Assembly (NCBI GenBank): GCA_039725955.1
Contig: CP091033.1
Span: forward strand, 1,054,001-1,118,000
Length of the DNA: 64,000 nucleotides
Reading direction: 5' to 3'
Origin: Sinorhizobium sp. B11
Lineage (GTDB): Bacteria > Pseudomonadota > Alphaproteobacteria > Rhizobiales > Rhizobiaceae
In this document: piece by piece, positions 1-9,335 of the stretch
Numbering within the stretch: the first letter of the stretch is position 1
Layout of the letters: the number at the start of each line of letters is the position of its first letter
Position numbers and translations under genes: made by a program
The notes under the pieces: generated by a model
The model's database searches: none
The model's input: the letters and a program-made list of their open reading frames with translations, nothing else
What the model was told of the DNA's origin: nothing

Positions 1-1
1 G

Positions 2-724
2 GCGCTCGAAATGGTCCGGCTCGGCGGCTTTGCCAAGCGGCGCATCCATGAAATGTCGGGTGGGCAACAGCAGCGTGTGGCGCTTGCCCGAGCCATCGTC
101 AACCGCCCTTCCGTATTGCTGCTCGACGAACCTCTGGCGGCACTCGACAAGAAGCTGCGCTCAGCCATGCAGATCGAGCTGCAGACCCTGCAGCGTGAAC
201 TCGGCATCACCTTCGTCCTCGTCACCCACGACCAGGAAGAGGCGCTTTCGATGGCCGATGTCGTCTGTGTCATGAGTGCCGGCCGTATCCGTCAACTCGG
301 CAGCCCGCAGGAAGTCTATGACCGCCCGGCAGATCTTTTCGTCGCCGATTTCGTCGGCAAGACGAACCGTATCGCCGCGGCAATGGAAGCCGACGGTACG
401 ACGCTCAGGCTGGCGGATGGCTCAGCGATCGCCTCCGGCAAGCAGCTCGCGTCGGGCGAAGTCATCGCTGCTTTGCGCCCCGAGGCAATCCATCTGACGC
501 GCAAGGCTGCGCCATCAGGCACGTCGTTCAAGGGAACCGTGACGCATCGGATTTTCCTCGGCTCGTCTGCGGAATATGCCGTCAGCGTACCGGGGCTCGG
601 CGATTTCCTGATCACAGCCGACCGCCGCAGCATGAACGAGAGCGATCTCGTGGAGCCGGGCGAGGAGGTTTTCCTCGGTTTCGACCCCGCCGCCATCCAT
701 GTCTTTCAAGCATCGAATGCATAA
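2..724 (+). CDS. ABC transporter ATP-binding protein, 3' part (PotA-like)
   Basis: This is the C-terminal part of a cytoplasmic ATPase that powers an ABC importer; the frame is open at the window edge, so the Walker A motif lies outside. Visible are the ABC signature ([13 protein letters not shown]), Walker B with D-loop ([13 protein letters not shown]) and the H-loop ([10 protein letters not shown]). About 130 C-terminal residues follow as a TOBE-type regulatory domain. A binding protein and two permeases follow directly, so it forms a complete spermidine/putrescine-type importer with them. The family call is firm; the substrate is inferred only from similarity of the set to PotABCD and could be another cation or small organic solute. 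Confidence 0.9.
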   Translation, partial: ALEMVRLGGFAKRRIHEMSGGQQQRVALARAIVNRPSVLLLDEPLAALDKKLRSAMQIELQTLQRELGITFVLVTHDQEEALSMADVVCVMSAGRIRQLGSPQEVYDRPADLFVADFVGKTNRIAAAMEADGTTLRLADGSAIASGKQLASGEVIAALRPEAIHLTRKAAPSGTSFKGTVTHRIFLGSSAEYAVSVPGLGDFLITADRRSMNESDLVEPGEEVFLGFDPAAIHVFQASNA

Positions 725-746
725 ACCAAAACAAGGGAACAGCATC

Positions 747-1910
747 ATGAGCAAGGATTATAAGGACAATCTGCCCATCTCCGCCGAAGGCTTCATGGAC
801 GAGTTCATGCGCCTGAAGCGCGGTTCCGTCAGCCGCCGCCACTTCCTCGGCATTACCGGCCTCGGTCTTGCGACCGCCGTGCTGTCGCGCTTCCCGGGCG
901 CGCTGTCGACGCCGGCCTATGCGGCCGAAGATCTGGGCACGCAGATGTCGATCGCCACATGGCCGAACTATCACGACCCGGCAACATTCGAAAACTTCAA
1001 GGCAGCGACCGGCGTCGCTGTCGAAGTCAACGTCTTCGGCTCGAACGAGGAAATGCTCGCCAAGCTGCAGGCCGGCGCTTCCGGCTGGTCGCTCTTCGTG
1101 CCGACCAACTATACGATTTCGACCCATCACAAACTCGGCCTGATCGACGAGCTCGACCTGTCGAAGATCCCGAATTTCAGCCAGGCAACCGAAAGCCCGC
1201 GCTTCACCAAGGAAGGCCAGATCGACGGCAAGACCTATGCCGTGCCGAAGAACTGGGGCACGACCGGTTTCTCCGTCAATACGTCCAAGATCAAGACCAA
1301 GCTCTCCAGCTGGAAGGACTTCTTCGAGATCGCCCAGACCGAAGCCGATGGCCGCGCCATGGTGCATGACTATCAGCTGACGACGATCGGCAGTGCGCTT
1401 GTCTCGCTCGGCTACGACTTCAATTCGATCAAGGCTGACGAACTTGCCAAGGCAGAAGAGCTGCTGATCAAGGTGAAGCCGCATCTCTTCGCCATCAATT
1501 CCGACTATCAGCCATCCATGCGCTCGACCGATGCATGGCTTACCATGTGCTGGACCAATGACGGGGCGCAGCTCAACCGCGACATGCCGGAACTTGCCTA
1601 TGTCCTTGGGACCGACGGCGGTGAAATCTGGACCGATTATTATGCGATCCCGAAGGATGCGCCCAACAAGGCCGCCGGTTACGCGTTGCTCAACTACCTG
1701 ATGGACCCACAGAATGCGGTGAAGGAGCACATCGCCAACGGCGCACCCACCACCGACAGCCGCGTCATCGCGCTGCTGCCCAAGGAGGTCACGTCGAACA
1801 AGATCGTCTATCCGGACGAAGTAGCCCTGACACCGCTGGAATTCGGCGCCGCCGTGACACTCACCGATCCGGGCCGCGCCGAACTGATGGCGCGCTTCAA
1901 GTCGGCGTAA
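747..1910 (+). CDS. ABC transporter substrate-binding protein (PotD-like)
   Basis: Periplasmic solute receptor of the importer. It carries a twin-arginine-like export signal (SRRHFLGITGLGLATAVLSR, roughly residues 29-48) ending near AYAAED. The mature part starts with the strand typical of PotD-like proteins (MSIATWPNYHDPATFENF) and contains a late ATNDGAQL-type ligand region. The ATG at 747 is chosen over an in-frame ATG at 699 because AAGGGA lies just upstream and the 699 start would overlap the preceding gene. It is the second gene of the ATPase-receptor-permease-permease operon. Length (387 aa) fits the family. Ligand identity cannot be read from the sequence. Confidence 0.9.
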   Translation: MSKDYKDNLPISAEGFMDEFMRLKRGSVSRRHFLGITGLGLATAVLSRFPGALSTPAYAAEDLGTQMSIATWPNYHDPATFENFKAATGVAVEVNVFGSNEEMLAKLQAGASGWSLFVPTNYTISTHHKLGLIDELDLSKIPNFSQATESPRFTKEGQIDGKTYAVPKNWGTTGFSVNTSKIKTKLSSWKDFFEIAQTEADGRAMVHDYQLTTIGSALVSLGYDFNSIKADELAKAEELLIKVKPHLFAINSDYQPSMRSTDAWLTMCWTNDGAQLNRDMPELAYVLGTDGGEIWTDYYAIPKDAPNKAAGYALLNYLMDPQNAVKEHIANGAPTTDSRVIALLPKEVTSNKIVYPDEVALTPLEFGAAVTLTDPGRAELMARFKSA

Positions 1911-1991
1911 GTCCATCCTGCATCCCGGCTTCCCCAGCCCGCAGCGGGGAAGTCGGTTCAGCTTCGCGATCCGGTGGATGAAGACCAAACC

Positions 1992-2858
1992 ATGCCCCTT
2001 CCCCACGCCACCAAACGGCGCCTGATCACCGCGGCCCTCGTCGGCCCGGCCAGTGTCTGGCTGTTTGTCTTCCTGGTGCTGCCCTTCATCGCCATCATCG
2101 TCTTTGCCTTCGGCGAACGGGCGCCGGAAGGCGGCTATCAGGCGGCTTTCACCTTCGAACAGTTCGCCAATCTCGGCGCGCGCTCGGCGGCCTTCGTCAA
2201 CACGCTGATCCTGGCGCCGGTCGGCGCGGCAGCCTGCCTCATCGTTGCCTACCCGGTCGCCTATTATCTGGCAGTCAAGGCGAGCCCGCAGCGCCGGCTG
2301 CTGCTCGTCTCGCTTGTCGTCGTGCCCTTCTGGACCAGCCTGCTGGTGCGAACCTATGCCTGGATGTACCTGCTCGGCGCGCGCGGCATTCCGCACCTGC
2401 TCGAATTCGTCGGCATTGAAAATGTCAGGCTGATCAATACGCCCGGCGCCGTGCTGCTCGGCATCGTCTACGGCTACCTGCCGCTGATGATCATGCCGAT
2501 CTATGTCAGCCTGGAAAAACTGGATCGCCGGTTGCTCGAAGCCTCGGCCGATCTCGGTGCTAAGCCGATCTCGACGTTTTTCGGAATCACCCTGCCGCTA
2601 TCGCTTCCGGGCGTGATGACCGGCGTTGCGCTGGTCACGATTCTGCTTCTCGGTGAATATCTGATCCCGCAGCTTCTCGGCGGCGGCAAGGTCTTCTTCA
2701 TCGGCAATGCGCTTGTCGATCTCTTCCTGCAGTCGCGCAACTGGCCTTTCGGATCGGCGATTGCCGTAACCCTGGTTGCCGTTGTTGTCATCGTGCTGAT
2801 TGTCGCCATGCGGATTGCGTGGCGTGTTGCCGGTACCCGACAGGTGGATCTCATCTGA
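1992..2858 (+). CDS. ABC transporter permease (PotB-like)
   Basis: Inner-membrane subunit with six or so hydrophobic segments, the first at about residues 10-38 of the protein. The EAA cytoplasmic loop that contacts the ATPase is present (LEASADLGAKPISTFFGITL). The ATG at 1992 is preferred; a GTG six codons upstream (1974) is an alternative start and no ribosome-binding site decides strongly between them. The stop codon overlaps the start of the next permease (TGATG), as expected for stoichiometric partners. It belongs with the preceding receptor and ATPase in one importer. Confidence 0.9.
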   Translation: MPLPHATKRRLITAALVGPASVWLFVFLVLPFIAIIVFAFGERAPEGGYQAAFTFEQFANLGARSAAFVNTLILAPVGAAACLIVAYPVAYYLAVKASPQRRLLLVSLVVVPFWTSLLVRTYAWMYLLGARGIPHLLEFVGIENVRLINTPGAVLLGIVYGYLPLMIMPIYVSLEKLDRRLLEASADLGAKPISTFFGITLPLSLPGVMTGVALVTILLLGEYLIPQLLGGGKVFFIGNALVDLFLQSRNWPFGSAIAVTLVAVVVIVLIVAMRIAWRVAGTRQVDLI

Positions 2859-3670
2859 TGCGCGCGCTCGTCACTTCCGTCTATCTCTTCCTCTACACGC
2901 CGATTGCGCTCGTCGTCCTCTTCTCCTTCAATGCGGGCCGCAACGCCAGCGAGTTCACCGGCTTCTCGACGCAATGGTATGGCAGGGCGCTGTCGAATAC
3001 GTTCCTGATGGAAGCGTTGCGTAACAGTCTAATTATCGCGGTCACCAGTGCCGCGCTGGCAGCGATCTTCGGCACCATGGCTGCCATCGGGATGGAGCGG
3101 CTCGGCGCCCGTACGCGCGCCATCTTCGACGGGCTCTTTGCGGCGGCGATCGTCGTGCCGGGTGTCGTCATCGGCATCGCGACGCTTGTTGCCCTCGTCG
3201 AGGTCTTCGGCTTCATCAACCCCGTCATCGCCGCTCTCTGGCCGGGCGATCAGCCGCCGAAGCTCGCGCTCGGTTACGGCTCGATCATCGCCGCGCACGG
3301 GCTCTTCACCATGGCGCTGGTGACAATGATCGTGAAAGCACGTATCGCCAGCCTCGGACGTGATATCGTCGAGGCCTCCAGCGATCTCTACGCGACGCCA
3401 TTCACAACATTCCGGCAGATCGTACTGCCTCAGATCATGCCGTCGATCCTGGCGGGGTTTCTGCTCGCCTTCACCTTTTCCTTTGACGATTTCATCATCG
3501 CCTTCTTCGTGGCCGGCTCGAATACGACGCTGCCGATCTATGTCTTCGCCTCCATTCGTCGCGGCGTGACACCTGAAATCAATGCGATCGCGACGATGGT
3601 GCTCGTCGCCTCGCTCGTCCTTATTTTCATCGCGCGTTTCCTGATGCGCGAAAAGACAACGACAAACTGA
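2858..3670 (+). CDS. ABC transporter permease (PotC-like)
   Basis: Second inner-membrane subunit of the importer. It is hydrophobic throughout, with the EAA loop EASSDLYATPFTTFRQIVLP before the last two membrane segments and the FSFDDFIIAFFVAGS stretch typical of PotC-like proteins. The start at 2858 overlaps the stop of the preceding permease by one base and has AGGTGG about ten bases upstream; the longer in-frame start at 2819 would sit inside the neighbour. At 270 aa the length is normal. It closes the transporter part of the operon and is followed 13 bases later by an SDR. Confidence 0.9.
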   Translation: MRALVTSVYLFLYTPIALVVLFSFNAGRNASEFTGFSTQWYGRALSNTFLMEALRNSLIIAVTSAALAAIFGTMAAIGMERLGARTRAIFDGLFAAAIVVPGVVIGIATLVALVEVFGFINPVIAALWPGDQPPKLALGYGSIIAAHGLFTMALVTMIVKARIASLGRDIVEASSDLYATPFTTFRQIVLPQIMPSILAGFLLAFTFSFDDFIIAFFVAGSNTTLPIYVFASIRRGVTPEINAIATMVLVASLVLIFIARFLMREKTTTN

Positions 3671-3683
3671 CCGGGGAAATGCC

Positions 3684-4445
3684 ATGATATTGAGAGATCG
3701 CGTTGCAATCGTTACGGGCGCAGGCTCGGGCATCGGTCGAGCCGGCGCACAGATCATGGCGCGCGAAGGCGCCCATGTCGTCGTTGCCGATATCAACTTC
3801 GCGAATGCCGAAGAGACGGTCGAGCTGATTACCGAAGCCGGCGGCAGCGCCGAAAGCCTGGTGGTCGATGTGACCGACGACAGGGCGCTTGAAGCCGGCA
3901 TAACCGCTACTGCTGCACGTCACGGCCGGATCGACATTCTGCACAATCACGCCGGCGCGCAGGTCGCCGGAGACCTGGAGCAAGTTGCCGTCGAAGGCTT
4001 CGACAAGTCCTGGAGCCTGAATGTGCGGGCGCATTTCATGGCGGCGCGTTTCGTCATGCCGATCATGAAGAAAGCCGGCAAAGGCGTGATCCTGAACACG
4101 TCCTCATCATCAGGTGTGCTCTATGACCGCGAAATGATCGCCTACACGACGACCAAACATGCGGTCATCGCCATGACCCGGCAGATGGCGGGCGACTATG
4201 CAAAATTCTGCATTCGCGTGAATGCGCTTTGTCCCGGATGGGTCGACACGCCGTTCAACGAACCGTTCATCGCCCAGATGGGCGGGCGGGGCGCCATTGA
4301 ATCCTATATTGCCGATAAGGTGCCGCTCGGCCGCTGGGCGGACGTTTCGGAGATCGCCGAACCGATCCTGTTTCTGGTTTCGGATCGCTCTTCCTATATG
4401 ACGGGGCAAATCCTCGTCGTCGATGGCGGCGAGACCGTCGTTTAG
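3684..4445 (+). CDS. SDR family NAD(P)-dependent oxidoreductase
   Basis: Classical short-chain dehydrogenase of 253 aa. The cofactor motif TGAGSGIG is at residues 11-18, an NHAG variant of the structural NNAG motif is near residue 90, and the catalytic SSSSG...YTTTK set is around residues 140-160. The C-terminus (MTGQILVVDGG) is typical. It follows the ABC permease by 13 bases and is probably co-transcribed, so it may act on the imported compound or its product. Its last codons overlap the end of the convergent zinc dehydrogenase by four bases. Substrate is not determinable; sugar-acid or polyol oxidation is an inference from the neighbours. Confidence 0.9.
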   Translation: MILRDRVAIVTGAGSGIGRAGAQIMAREGAHVVVADINFANAEETVELITEAGGSAESLVVDVTDDRALEAGITATAARHGRIDILHNHAGAQVAGDLEQVAVEGFDKSWSLNVRAHFMAARFVMPIMKKAGKGVILNTSSSSGVLYDREMIAYTTTKHAVIAMTRQMAGDYAKFCIRVNALCPGWVDTPFNEPFIAQMGGRGAIESYIADKVPLGRWADVSEIAEPILFLVSDRSSYMTGQILVVDGGETVV

Positions 4446-5485
4446 GCTGACGGAAACGTCAGTTGCACTTTGCAGGCCAGCGAACGATCGCCGGCAATTT
4501 CAAAGGCCGCTACGGCCTCATCAAGCGGCAGGTTGTGGCTGATGATCGGCCGCACATCGATCTTCCGCCGCGAGATCAGGTCGACAGCATCAGCGAATTC
4601 CTCGTGGAAGCGCTGCGTCCCATGGATGTGCAACTCCTTACCGACAATGGCGTTGAGAGGTATCGGCACATCGCCGGAGACGCCGACCTGGATGATGGTG
4701 CCACGCGGCCGGATGGAGGCAATCGCGCTATGGATTGCGGGCGCAGCCGCGGAGCATTCAAACACGAGGTCGAAATAACCCTTTCCGGCCTGGAATTCGG
4801 TAAGTAACGCTGCATCCCTGGCCACATTGATCGTGCGGCCGGCACCCATTGCCTTCGCTCGCGCAAGCGCCGCTTCGGCGAGGTCGGTGACAACGATTTC
4901 GCTTGCCTCGAAATGGCCGGCGACGGCGACCATCAGCGAGCCGATCGGTCCGGCGCCGGTCACCAGAACCTTCTTGCCGGCAATGCCAGGCGCACGCGAT
5001 GCCGCGTGCAGACAGACGGACAGAGGTTCACTGCAAGCCGCTTCTGCAGGCGTGGTCGCAGCTCCGACTTCAACGCATTGCCTTTCCGGCACCACCAGCC
5101 ATTCCCGGAACATCCCCTGCTCATGCGGCAGGCGCATCGCACTGCCCATGAAGCGCATCTCGAGGCAGTGTATCGGCATGCCGATGCTGCAATATTCGCA
5201 AGCGCCGCAGGGCTGGCTCGGATTAACCGCAACCAGCGTACCTGTTTTCAGCGTGACGCCTTCACCTGCCAGCTCAACCGTTCCTGATGCTTCGTGCCCG
5301 GGTATCATCGGCTCGCGGACCCGGACCGGACCGAAACCGCCATCCTGATAATAGTGCAGGTCGGAGCCGCAGATGCCTGCGGCTGCCATTTTCAAAAGCA
5401 CCTCGCCCGGACCGGGGACGGCAACCGGAGCGGTCTCGATCCGCAGATCGCCCTTTGCATAAAGCCGTGCCAGACGTGTCTGCAT
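4442..5485 (-). CDS. Zinc-dependent alcohol dehydrogenase (idonate/sorbitol dehydrogenase-like)
   Basis: Medium-chain dehydrogenase of about 347 aa. The catalytic zinc site is visible (GICGSDLHYY, then GHEASG), as are the structural-zinc cysteines (NPSQPCGACEYCSIGMPIHC) and a Rossmann motif (VTGAGPIGSL). The overall pattern resembles L-idonate 5-dehydrogenase and related polyol dehydrogenases. Two adjacent ATGs exist (5488 and 5485); the second is better spaced from GGAG. It is the last gene of a minus-strand run behind a TRAP transporter and is likely co-transcribed with it, so it probably oxidises the TRAP substrate or a derivative. The precise substrate is an inference. Confidence 0.88.
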   Translation of the reverse strand: MQTRLARLYAKGDLRIETAPVAVPGPGEVLLKMAAAGICGSDLHYYQDGGFGPVRVREPMIPGHEASGTVELAGEGVTLKTGTLVAVNPSQPCGACEYCSIGMPIHCLEMRFMGSAMRLPHEQGMFREWLVVPERQCVEVGAATTPAEAACSEPLSVCLHAASRAPGIAGKKVLVTGAGPIGSLMVAVAGHFEASEIVVTDLAEAALARAKAMGAGRTINVARDAALLTEFQAGKGYFDLVFECSAAAPAIHSAIASIRPRGTIIQVGVSGDVPIPLNAIVGKELHIHGTQRFHEEFADAVDLISRRKIDVRPIISHNLPLDEAVAAFEIAGDRSLACKVQLTFPSA

Positions 5486-5494
5486 CATACTCTC

Positions 5495-6901
5495 CTACTT
5501 CAGAAGCCCAAGCTGCTGCGGCAGCCAGAGCGATATGGAGGGAACGAAGGTGATCAGGATCAAGGCGATGAAAAGCGGCGCAAGCCAGGGCAGGATCGCC
5601 ATCGTCGTACGCTCCACGGATAGTTTCGCCACCCGAGACAGCACGAACAGTACCATGCCGAGCGGCGGATGGAGCAGGCCGATCATCAGATTCAAGGTCA
5701 TGATGAGACCGAACTGCACCGGATCGATGCCGAACTTCGCAACGATCGGCAGAAGGATCGGCACGAGAATGGTGATCGCGGCGATCGTATCCAGGAAGCA
5801 TCCGACGAAGAGCATCAGCAGGTTCACGAGGATCAGGAACACCCACTTATTGTCGGTGATTGACAGGATTGCATCGGACAGAAGCTGCGCCGCCTGGCTC
5901 ACCGTCAGCAGCCATGCGAAGACCGAAGCGGCAGTGACGATGAAGAGAACGGAGGCCGTCGTCTCGATCGTGTCGAAGCTCGCCTTGGCAAGTGTCGAGA
6001 ACGTCATCGTGCGATAGCGCACGAGGCCGAGGAACAGCGACCAGAGAACAGCCGCAACAGCTGCTTCCGTCGGCGTGAACCAACCCATGGTCATGCCGCC
6101 GATCAGGATAACAGGCGTCATGAGCGCCATGACCGCGGAAAAGCGGAAATACCAGTCGAGCGCCAGAAGCACGACAAGCGCAATGCCCGCGGCAACATTC
6201 ATCGATACCCCTGACCGCATCATCACGTAGATCGCGAGCGGTACCAGCAGGACGACGACGATCTCCAAACCTGCGGAAACAAGCTGTTTTACGTTGAAGG
6301 GCGCGTCGGAACCCCAGCGCTTCGTATACGCGAAGGCCGCAACGGTAATCATCATCAGCAGCGTCATGACGATGCCGGGCAGAATGCCGGCCATGAAAAG
6401 AGCGCCGATCGAGACATTCGCCATCATTCCATAGATCACGAAAGGCAAGGACGGCGGAAAGATCGGGCCAAGCGTGGCCGATGCCGCCGTTACGCCGACC
6501 GCGGCCTCGACCGGATAGCCATGATCCTTCATGGCCTTGATTTCGATCGTGCCAATACCGGCCGCATCGGCAAGCGCGGTGCCGGACATGCCGGAAAAGA
6601 TGACCGAACCGATGATGTTGACCTGCGCGAGACCGCCCTTCATCCAGCCGACAAGCGCGACGGCGAAGGAATAGATGCGGCCGGTGACACCAGCCGAATT
6701 CATCAGGTTGCCGGCAAGGATGAAGAAGGGAACGGCGAGAAGCGGAAAACTTTCTACACCCGCGATCATTCGCTGGGCGACGATGATGTCAGGCGCGACA
6801 CCGTAAAGGACAATATAGAGAACGGACGCGACGGCCATCGAGATTGCGACGGGCACGCCGATCAACATCAGCAGCAGAAACGAGCCAAGCAAGAGCAGCA
6901 T
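5495..6901 (-). CDS. dctM: TRAP transporter large permease DctM
   Basis: Large membrane subunit (about 468 aa, a dozen hydrophobic segments) of a tripartite ATP-independent periplasmic transporter driven by an ion gradient. It starts MLLLLGSFLLLMLIGVPVAISM and contains the family's PFFILAGNLMNSAGVTGRI and MSGTALADAAGIGTIEI signatures. An AAGGATG sequence sits upstream of the ATG at 6901. It is four bases downstream of the small permease and nine bases upstream of the dehydrogenase, so all lie in one operon. The family is certain; the imported acid (sugar acid, sialic acid or dicarboxylate) is not shown by the sequence. Confidence 0.95.
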   Translation of the reverse strand: MLLLLGSFLLLMLIGVPVAISMAVASVLYIVLYGVAPDIIVAQRMIAGVESFPLLAVPFFILAGNLMNSAGVTGRIYSFAVALVGWMKGGLAQVNIIGSVIFSGMSGTALADAAGIGTIEIKAMKDHGYPVEAAVGVTAASATLGPIFPPSLPFVIYGMMANVSIGALFMAGILPGIVMTLLMMITVAAFAYTKRWGSDAPFNVKQLVSAGLEIVVVLLVPLAIYVMMRSGVSMNVAAGIALVVLLALDWYFRFSAVMALMTPVILIGGMTMGWFTPTEAAVAAVLWSLFLGLVRYRTMTFSTLAKASFDTIETTASVLFIVTAASVFAWLLTVSQAAQLLSDAILSITDNKWVFLILVNLLMLFVGCFLDTIAAITILVPILLPIVAKFGIDPVQFGLIMTLNLMIGLLHPPLGMVLFVLSRVAKLSVERTTMAILPWLAPLFIALILITFVPSISLWLPQQLGLLK

Positions 6902-6905
6902 CGGG

Positions 6906-7478
6906 TCATCCTTCGACGGCGTGGAATTCTTCCGGGCGTTCCAGAACGGAATAGCCGCGGCGCATATTGGCGATGAAGACGATCACCGCCCGGATCAGCA
7001 TCAGCACGAAGGCTGCAAGCACGCTGTAGAAGACGATATTGCGCGGCAGATCGACAGTGACCATCTGCTCGTCGGCGACGATCTGGACGTAGCGCCACAT
7101 CAGATAGCAGCCATAGGCGAAGAAGCCGATGCGGACGATATCGACGAACGTTGCGAGCACCCGCGCGAGGCCTGCCGGCATGTAGTGGTAGAAGACATCC
7201 ACCTGGATGTGGCGCGAGGTGCGCACGCACATGACGGCGCCCAAGAAAACGACGCCGATCAGGCAGTTGACGGCAATTTCCTCGGTCCAGGCATAGCTGT
7301 TGTTCAGCACGTAGCGAGTGAAGAACTGCAGGAAAACGCAGCCGGCCATCAGCCAGAAGACGATCAACGTGATCCAGTCTTCGATGGCGTAATCCGAGAT
7401 GTTGGCAGTGGGCGCATGCCCTTCGAACTCTTGGCCGATCTCCTCGGCGGTAATTTGCGTGTGGACTTCTTGAGACAT
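6906..7478 (-). CDS. dctQ: TRAP transporter small permease DctQ
   Basis: Small four-helix membrane subunit pairing with DctM. Hydrophobic segments begin after a hydrophilic N-terminus (about residue 30) with the characteristic aromatic-rich stretch FTRYVLNNSYAWTEEIAVN and the GAVMCVRTSRHIQVD motif. The ATG at 7478 (MSQEVHTQ) is chosen; an upstream in-frame extension of 30 residues is arginine-rich and would enter the 3' end of the receptor gene. It lies between the receptor gene and dctM with short spacing. About 190 aa is normal for the family. Confidence 0.9.
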   Translation of the reverse strand: MSQEVHTQITAEEIGQEFEGHAPTANISDYAIEDWITLIVFWLMAGCVFLQFFTRYVLNNSYAWTEEIAVNCLIGVVFLGAVMCVRTSRHIQVDVFYHYMPAGLARVLATFVDIVRIGFFAYGCYLMWRYVQIVADEQMVTVDLPRNIVFYSVLAAFVLMLIRAVIVFIANMRRGYSVLERPEEFHAVEG

Positions 7479-7540
7479 GATCGGCCTTATTCCGGTTTGG
7501 AGAAGAAGGACGCGCAGCGCTGCCGCGCGCCCTCGGGCTC

Positions 7541-8515
7541 TTACTGGATCGCGCGGATCGCCTCCCAATCGGCTTTATCGTAGCCGAAGTCCTCAAACTT
7601 GACCTTTTCCGCAACTGTCTTCTCGAAGTCGGCCTTGTCGACCTCGGTGACACTCAGACCCTTTTCCTTGAAGGTAGTGATCAGGCCGTCTTCCTTGCCT
7701 TCGATGGTCTTGGTCGTGCGCTCGGCAGCTTCCTGCATGACGTCGCCGAAGATTTTCTTGTCCTCATCGGAAAGGCTCGACCACAGCGTCTTCGAGATCA
7801 CCGTATTCAGGTGATCGACGATGTGACCGGTCAGGACGATGTTCTTCTGGACTTCGTAGAACTTCTTGGCCTCGATCGTCGTCAGCGGATTTTCCTGGGC
7901 TTCGACCGTGCCGTTCTGGAGTGCCAGATAGACTTCCGCAAAGGCGATTGGCGTGGTGTTCGCGCCGCAGGCCCGCGGCATGGCGAGATAGGCGGGAACG
8001 TCAGGCACACGGATCTTCAGGCCCTGCATATCGGCGCATTTGGCAATCGGTTTGTTGGATGTCGTGTGGCGCGTGCCGTAATAACTGACGGCGGCGATAT
8101 GGTTGCCGGTCTTGTCCTCGTACCCCTTGGCGAGCCGCTTGAAGACGTCACTCTTGGTATAGGCAATCAGGTGTTCCGGGTTGCGGAAAATATAAGGGAA
8201 ATAGGTCACGCCGATCGGCTTGTAGTCACGGGCGGCAAAGCTTGACCCGGAAATGATGATATCGACCGTGCCGAGCTTGAGGCCCTGGTTGATATCGGCT
8301 TCCTTGCCGAGCTGCGAAGCCGGATAGACCTCGATCTTGTAACGGCCATTGGTGCGCTTGTTGATCTCTTCCGCGGCCCAGACGGAATCCGTATGGAACG
8401 GTTCCGAGGTCTCATAGACATGCGCCCATTTCAGCACGGTCTGCGCATGTGCGATTGCCGTCGTCGCCATGATTGCGGCGGCGGTGCAGAGTATCGTCGT
8501 CAGTTTCAGCTTCAT
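7541..8515 (-). CDS. dctP: TRAP transporter substrate-binding protein DctP
   Basis: Periplasmic receptor (324 aa) with a cleavable signal peptide (MKLKLTTILCTAAAIMATTAIAHA). The family fingerprint is present: VLKWAHVYETSEPFH at the mature N-terminus, the KIRVPDVP stretch carrying the ligand-binding arginine, and EVYLALQNGTVEAQENP. The start at 8515 is set by AGGAGG eight to twelve bases upstream; the frame stays open for about 470 further bases into the GntR gene but without signal-peptide character. It heads the dctPQM operon directly downstream of the GntR regulator gene. Confidence 0.95.
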   Translation of the reverse strand: MKLKLTTILCTAAAIMATTAIAHAQTVLKWAHVYETSEPFHTDSVWAAEEINKRTNGRYKIEVYPASQLGKEADINQGLKLGTVDIIISGSSFAARDYKPIGVTYFPYIFRNPEHLIAYTKSDVFKRLAKGYEDKTGNHIAAVSYYGTRHTTSNKPIAKCADMQGLKIRVPDVPAYLAMPRACGANTTPIAFAEVYLALQNGTVEAQENPLTTIEAKKFYEVQKNIVLTGHIVDHLNTVISKTLWSSLSDEDKKIFGDVMQEAAERTTKTIEGKEDGLITTFKEKGLSVTEVDKADFEKTVAEKVKFEDFGYDKADWEAIRAIQ

Positions 8516-8538
8516 CGGTCTCTCCTCCTGAGATCTCG

Positions 8539-9297
8539 TCAAATGCCTGCGTTGCCCTTGTTTGGCCCGGCCCCATGGCCGCGCCCCTCCTCGCCCGAAA
8601 ACTCCTCCCCGAAGCTCTCGGAAAACCTCTTCTGCGAATTCGTGAGATGCGTGCGCATGGCGGCCTTCGCTGCTGCAGCGTCGCGGGCGGCGATCGCGTC
8701 GCGGATAGCCCGATGCTCTTCCAGCGCGGTGCGCCATGACACCGGCCCTTCGAAATGGCTGGCAAGCTTCTCGAAATACGGCGTCATGCGCATGTCGAAC
8801 AATTCGCCGGTGACGCGGAGCAAGGTTGCATTGCCGACGATTGCCGCAATGCCGGTATGAAAGGCGCGGTCGGCGACAAGCACGGCGCGCGCATCCTCCA
8901 CCGCGCCGCTCATCGCTCTCAGCGCTTCGTCGAGAACGGCAATGTCTTGTGGACCAGCGTTCCTTGCCGCTTCCTCTGAGATCGCGCACTCGATGATCGC
9001 GCGAGCCTGCAGCAATTCAAAGGGACCCTCGACCGATTCACGGTCGCGGCCAGACGCTTTGGCCACATGTTTCCGGGTGACATAGATGCCGGAGCCCATG
9101 CGGATATTGATGTAACCCTCGACTTCCAGCACGATGAGCGCCTCGCGAAGCGTGGGGCGCGAAACGGAAAGTTGCTCAGCAAGGTCGCGCTCAGCCGGCA
9201 GCCTCTGGCCGACTGCGAGTTCGCCCCGGATGATCATCAGACGAATCTGGTCTGCCACCTGCCTGTAGAGGCGGCGTGATTCAACTGCCGAAAACAT
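8539..9297 (-). CDS. GntR family transcriptional regulator, FCD (FadR-type) subgroup
   Basis: DNA-binding repressor-type protein of about 252 aa. The N-terminal winged helix (LYRQVADQIRLMIIRGEL through LSVSRPTLREALIVLE, residues 10-60) is followed by an all-helical FCD effector domain with the metal-binding pattern (DRAFHTGIAA, EHRAIRDAI). The ATG at 9297 follows GGGAGG; a longer in-frame start at 9342 would run over the operator-like palindrome. It sits between the Ldh_2 dehydrogenase and the TRAP genes on the same strand and most likely controls them in response to the substrate or an intermediate. Effector unknown. Confidence 0.92.
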   Translation of the reverse strand: MFSAVESRRLYRQVADQIRLMIIRGELAVGQRLPAERDLAEQLSVSRPTLREALIVLEVEGYINIRMGSGIYVTRKHVAKASGRDRESVEGPFELLQARAIIECAISEEAARNAGPQDIAVLDEALRAMSGAVEDARAVLVADRAFHTGIAAIVGNATLLRVTGELFDMRMTPYFEKLASHFEGPVSWRTALEEHRAIRDAIAARDAAAAKAAMRTHLTNSQKRFSESFGEEFSGEEGRGHGAGPNKGNAGI

Positions 9298-9335
9298 TGT
9301 GGCCTCCCCGGCGCGCTTCTCCTCAAGCGCACAAC

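Noticed and set aside
612..2396. Long minus-strand open frame (594 codons) opposite the ABC binding protein and permease
   Set aside because: Composition is arginine/histidine/glycine-rich without domains; it mirrors GC-rich coding DNA of the clear plus-strand genes.
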